From Latrodectus hesperus (taxonomy: Eukaryota; Arthropoda; Arachnida; Araneae; Theridiidae): a stretch of DNA of 64,000 bases. Both the position numbers and the translations under genes were made by a program. The stretch spans positions 20,849,484 to 20,913,483 of the forward strand of contig JAJQOW010000014.1 of NCBI GenBank assembly GCA_037975125.1, written 5' to 3'. Of the stretch, positions 1 to 64,000 are shown in pieces (the stretch's first letter is position 1; each line of letters starts with the position of its first letter). The notes under the pieces are model-generated. The model worked only from the letters and a program-made list of their open reading frames with translations, ran no database searches and had not been told where the DNA came from.

Positions 1-939
1 GAAATCTTTGTGACATAAACTTTACTTCGAGCATTACTTTCTTTTTTTGCAATACCCTCTTGATTTATTTCTGAACGAAAAATAAAGTTTATAAAAAATT
101 TTCTTAAAAAAATTACGTCATTCATATCTATTTAAAGTTTTCTAGTTGCTTCAAAAGAATTTAAAGTCATAATGATGACTGGACAGATGAATAACAGATG
201 GAAATTCAGAAGTTATAAAAATAGTGCATAAATGCATGATTTTATAGTCATTGAAAGCAGTATGGGTACAAAATTTGATGATATTTTAACCATAAAGTGG
301 TTGTTTCTTTCGTTACAGTTGAGATCCTGAGTACGTCACTTTATCACTATTCTCATTGGTTTAAAATATCTGTGACGTCTGATACTGTTTCATCAACATC
401 ACATCGTATTAAGATGGCGTTGTAAATCTGATTTGCCGACGAATTTGCTGCCTGCCTTCAAATCACATTCTTCGAGTGGCAGCAAACAAGGCGAAGTTCA
501 CCTTCGAATGTCTGAAAATAGTGTCGAAGTTCATTTTGTTGATAAAACGATTTCTTATATATGGAGCAAAGTATCGGTTTGAGAAGCCGTTTTCCATTGA
601 TTGAAGTCATTAACACATGGACAATAGAACAGCAGAAAAAGCAAAATGAAAAAGATATGATAAAGCGTCCACTCTATAGTTAGTTTAAATCGGCAAGGAT
701 GATTTAAATTTTTAAAAATTTCATTGATTAATAGAATTCTAAATTTATAATTGAAATATTTGCAAACAATCTCCTTTCAATCTTAAGACTGTTGTCTTGC
801 TTAAGCCAACTTTAAATATTTTCTTTTGTTTAATATTTCTTTTGATGTTTTACAAATATTGCCTTATTTCTTTTCTACAAGTATAATATTCTGATTTTAT
901 TAGAGTTATAGTAATTAAGCCTTATTCCTTTTCTTCTAG
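1..939 (+). other. Upstream intron (left flank)
   Basis: Non-coding sequence before exon 1. I saw no MAM last-exon signature. The only structure noticed is the dispersed repeat at about 316-830. Confidence 0.6.
316..830 (+). repeat. Dispersed ~500 bp repeat, copy 1
   Basis: This segment is clearly related to 57936-58420 in the same orientation. Shared blocks include gcgaagttca, cgaatgtctga, agcaaaatgaaaaag and ggcaaggatgatttaaat. No terminal inverted repeat or tRNA-like head was seen. It is probably a transposable-element fragment of unknown class. It ends about 110 bases before the exon 1 acceptor. Confidence 0.7.
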
Positions 940-62098
<61,159 letters not shown>

Positions 62099-64000
62099 GT
62101 AAGTACACATCTTTTTGTTTGGATTTGATTCGAAAACTAAAATATATCCCATTACATATATAGACAGTAAAAAAAAAAGATAATTAAGGAATAAGAGTAA
62201 GTGCAAGAAAATGGACTGAAAAACACATTTTTTAATTTTAATGTTTTAAAAAAATGTAGACATTTTTGTTTCTAATGGTACTAAAATTTTGATTCTAACC
62301 CCACTAGAAGTATTTTATTTTCATTTTTGAATTATGTAAACAAATGCCTTCGTTTAGTGGCACAGCCACTGAAATTGAAACTAATCGCTGTTTTTGTGGT
62401 TTTTATAAAGCAAATTCTTTTAGAAATTGTAGGTTTTTTTAAAAATTTTATTGAATTTAATTTTGAAATTAATCATAGAATATATTTTAATAATAATAAG
62501 CCTCGATTTAATAATCACATTTTTAAAAAAGGAAGTTGTTTGGTGACATCTGCTTAGAAATGTGAGACAGAAATAGCAGACAACAATGTTGACGACGTAA
62601 GTGTTTCGGATTCGAAATTTAAAATAGAGCTCTTTCTGTTAAAATGTGAAGACTTTTTGAATGGAACTAATTCTATAAATGAAATAATGAATCTTTCAAT
62701 ACTTTGTGATTAACCTTATCCTTAGCATCAATCATTGTTATGCAAAAACTGTAAAAATGCATTTAGCATTTCTCTCAGCTTCTCAAAACATGGGCAAGGT
62801 CTTTCAACAGAATTTTACATTTTTTGCAAAAACTTTAATTTTACTACTTTATTTTTAAATACAAAATATGTCACTAAACATTATAATAGCAAGAATAATA
62901 ATGTGTATAATATAAACAGACAAGACGACTGGAATATATTAACTATACACAATTTTCATTTTAAGTCTTGTTTTTCTCAAAATGAAGTTTTTACTTAATA
63001 TAAGGAACATTTTCTGAAAAAGTACTAAATTAAATATGTTAAAACTTAGCATAAAATATGTTATTTTACATGTTTTAACCAAGGATTTTTTCTATGTAAT
63101 GATTTCTTAAAATTTTATAATTTAAAATGTTTGAAAATTTTAATGATGTAAGTGAAAAATACGTGTTAGTATATTTATTAATTTTTTTAAAAGAAATAAA
63201 CTATCAAATAAATAAATATTCAGGTTAAATTATGTAAAAATATGTATTTTACTGGAAAAAAATTTCAAATAATTTGGCTTATTAGTTATTTTGTAAATGT
63301 TCCTTAAACAGAGCAAGATTTAACATTATCGGTTTATGTTTCTTAAGAGATATATATAATACAATTTTCGCAACTTAAATATCTTGCTGGGCAGAAAATA
63401 CTCTGATAATATTATTCTTAGATTACTTTTATATTTCAATTTTTCATATGTTTATATGTTCAAATTTAAATTAAATCTTTGCGAGGATGCTACTTTTACT
63501 TCTGAATTAGATAAAATGAAGATTTTAACTATAACTTCACAAGATAATATTTGATTTTTGATTATTTATGACGAATTTGTACAGTTATTTGCATCTGATG
63601 AAATACTGGAAAAATAACCATCATATAACGATAAGAAATTAGTTTCATTTCTTTACTAATTGAATGCTGTCTTATTGTGTATTTATGAAATAAATAAAAT
63701 GTTGTTTTATTACCGATTTCACCACGATTATCATGAAATTGGTTACAGTGTAATAACCGATTCCAGTAATTTATTATGACTATATTGACACTTCATTTAT
63801 TTCATTTCAATAGTTCTTCACAATTATGTTCGTGAAAATTTCTAAGTATTGGAAATTTTTGTTAATAATTATTATTAGTTATTTGTTAGTATATTTAGTT
63901 ATTTTTAGAAATTGTGCAAATTTAAATTGAGATTTGAATGTCATTTTTATTATAAAAGCTGTTGTATCTCTTGAATTCTTTCTCTTCTTATTAAATCATT
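62099..64000 (+). other. Intron after exon 46 (right flank)
   Basis: 1,902 bases of AT-rich sequence with no MAM core exon and no repeat family recognised. The open frames at 62327 and 62735 look random and have no domain. Confidence 0.6.

Noticed and set aside
62327..62998. Possible small genes in the right flank (76 and 87 codons)
   Set aside because: They have AT-biased composition, no domain, no splice context and no repeat support.

Overview
The window is AT-rich animal nuclear DNA. It looks like an arachnid, most likely a spider: large AT-rich introns with long (TA)n tracts, tRNA-derived SINEs, and degraded LINE 3' ends whose RNase H/Cys-His tails resemble those common in spider genomes. 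The species call is inference, since no rRNA or mitochondrial marker is present. No bacterial-type operon, CRISPR array or RNA-gene cluster is present.

Almost everything belongs to one plus-strand gene. I assembled 46 coding exons between 940 and 62098. They total 6,675 nt (2,225 codons) with no in-frame stop. All 45 introns are GT-AG and every exon junction agrees in phase. The gene is open at both ends: exon 1 starts with the last two bases of a codon and exon 46 ends inside a MAM domain. The product is an extracellular mosaic of tandem MAM domains and LDL-receptor class A (LDLa) domains, related to the MALRD1/DIET1-type proteins. The order is MAM1-2-3-4-5, a Pro/Thr linker, MAM6-7-8, LDLa1 (degenerate), MAM9, LDLa2, MAM10, LDLa3, MAM11, MAM12, and the start of MAM13. 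No signal peptide or transmembrane segment lies in the window, so those ends must be outside it.

The array has a repeated splice grammar. Each MAM module begins and normally ends in a phase-1 intron. An internal phase-1 intron sits just before a Gly-Tyr-like pair after the DHT motif, and a phase-0 intron sits just before the last beta-strand block. Deviations (MAM2, 5, 6, 8, 9, 10, 11) show separate intron gains, losses or shifts. MAM11 is also an outlier in sequence, and LDLa1 has lost two of its six cysteines.

The introns hold the rest: six (TA)n microsatellites; one tRNA-derived SINE family with four copies and other tRNA-like SINEs; LINE fragments of at least two kinds (RNase H-bearing and RTE-like); a three-copy ~600 bp terminal-inverted-repeat family; a two-copy ~250 bp inverted-repeat family; a hAT-like non-autonomous element; a ~500 bp dispersed repeat near both ends of the window; a minisatellite; a 166-bp tandem duplication; and several long-arm hairpins. 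One hairpin (28686-28755) has pre-miRNA-like geometry.

All calls were made by eye from translation, splice consensus and family knowledge. Nothing was checked against a database or RNA data.
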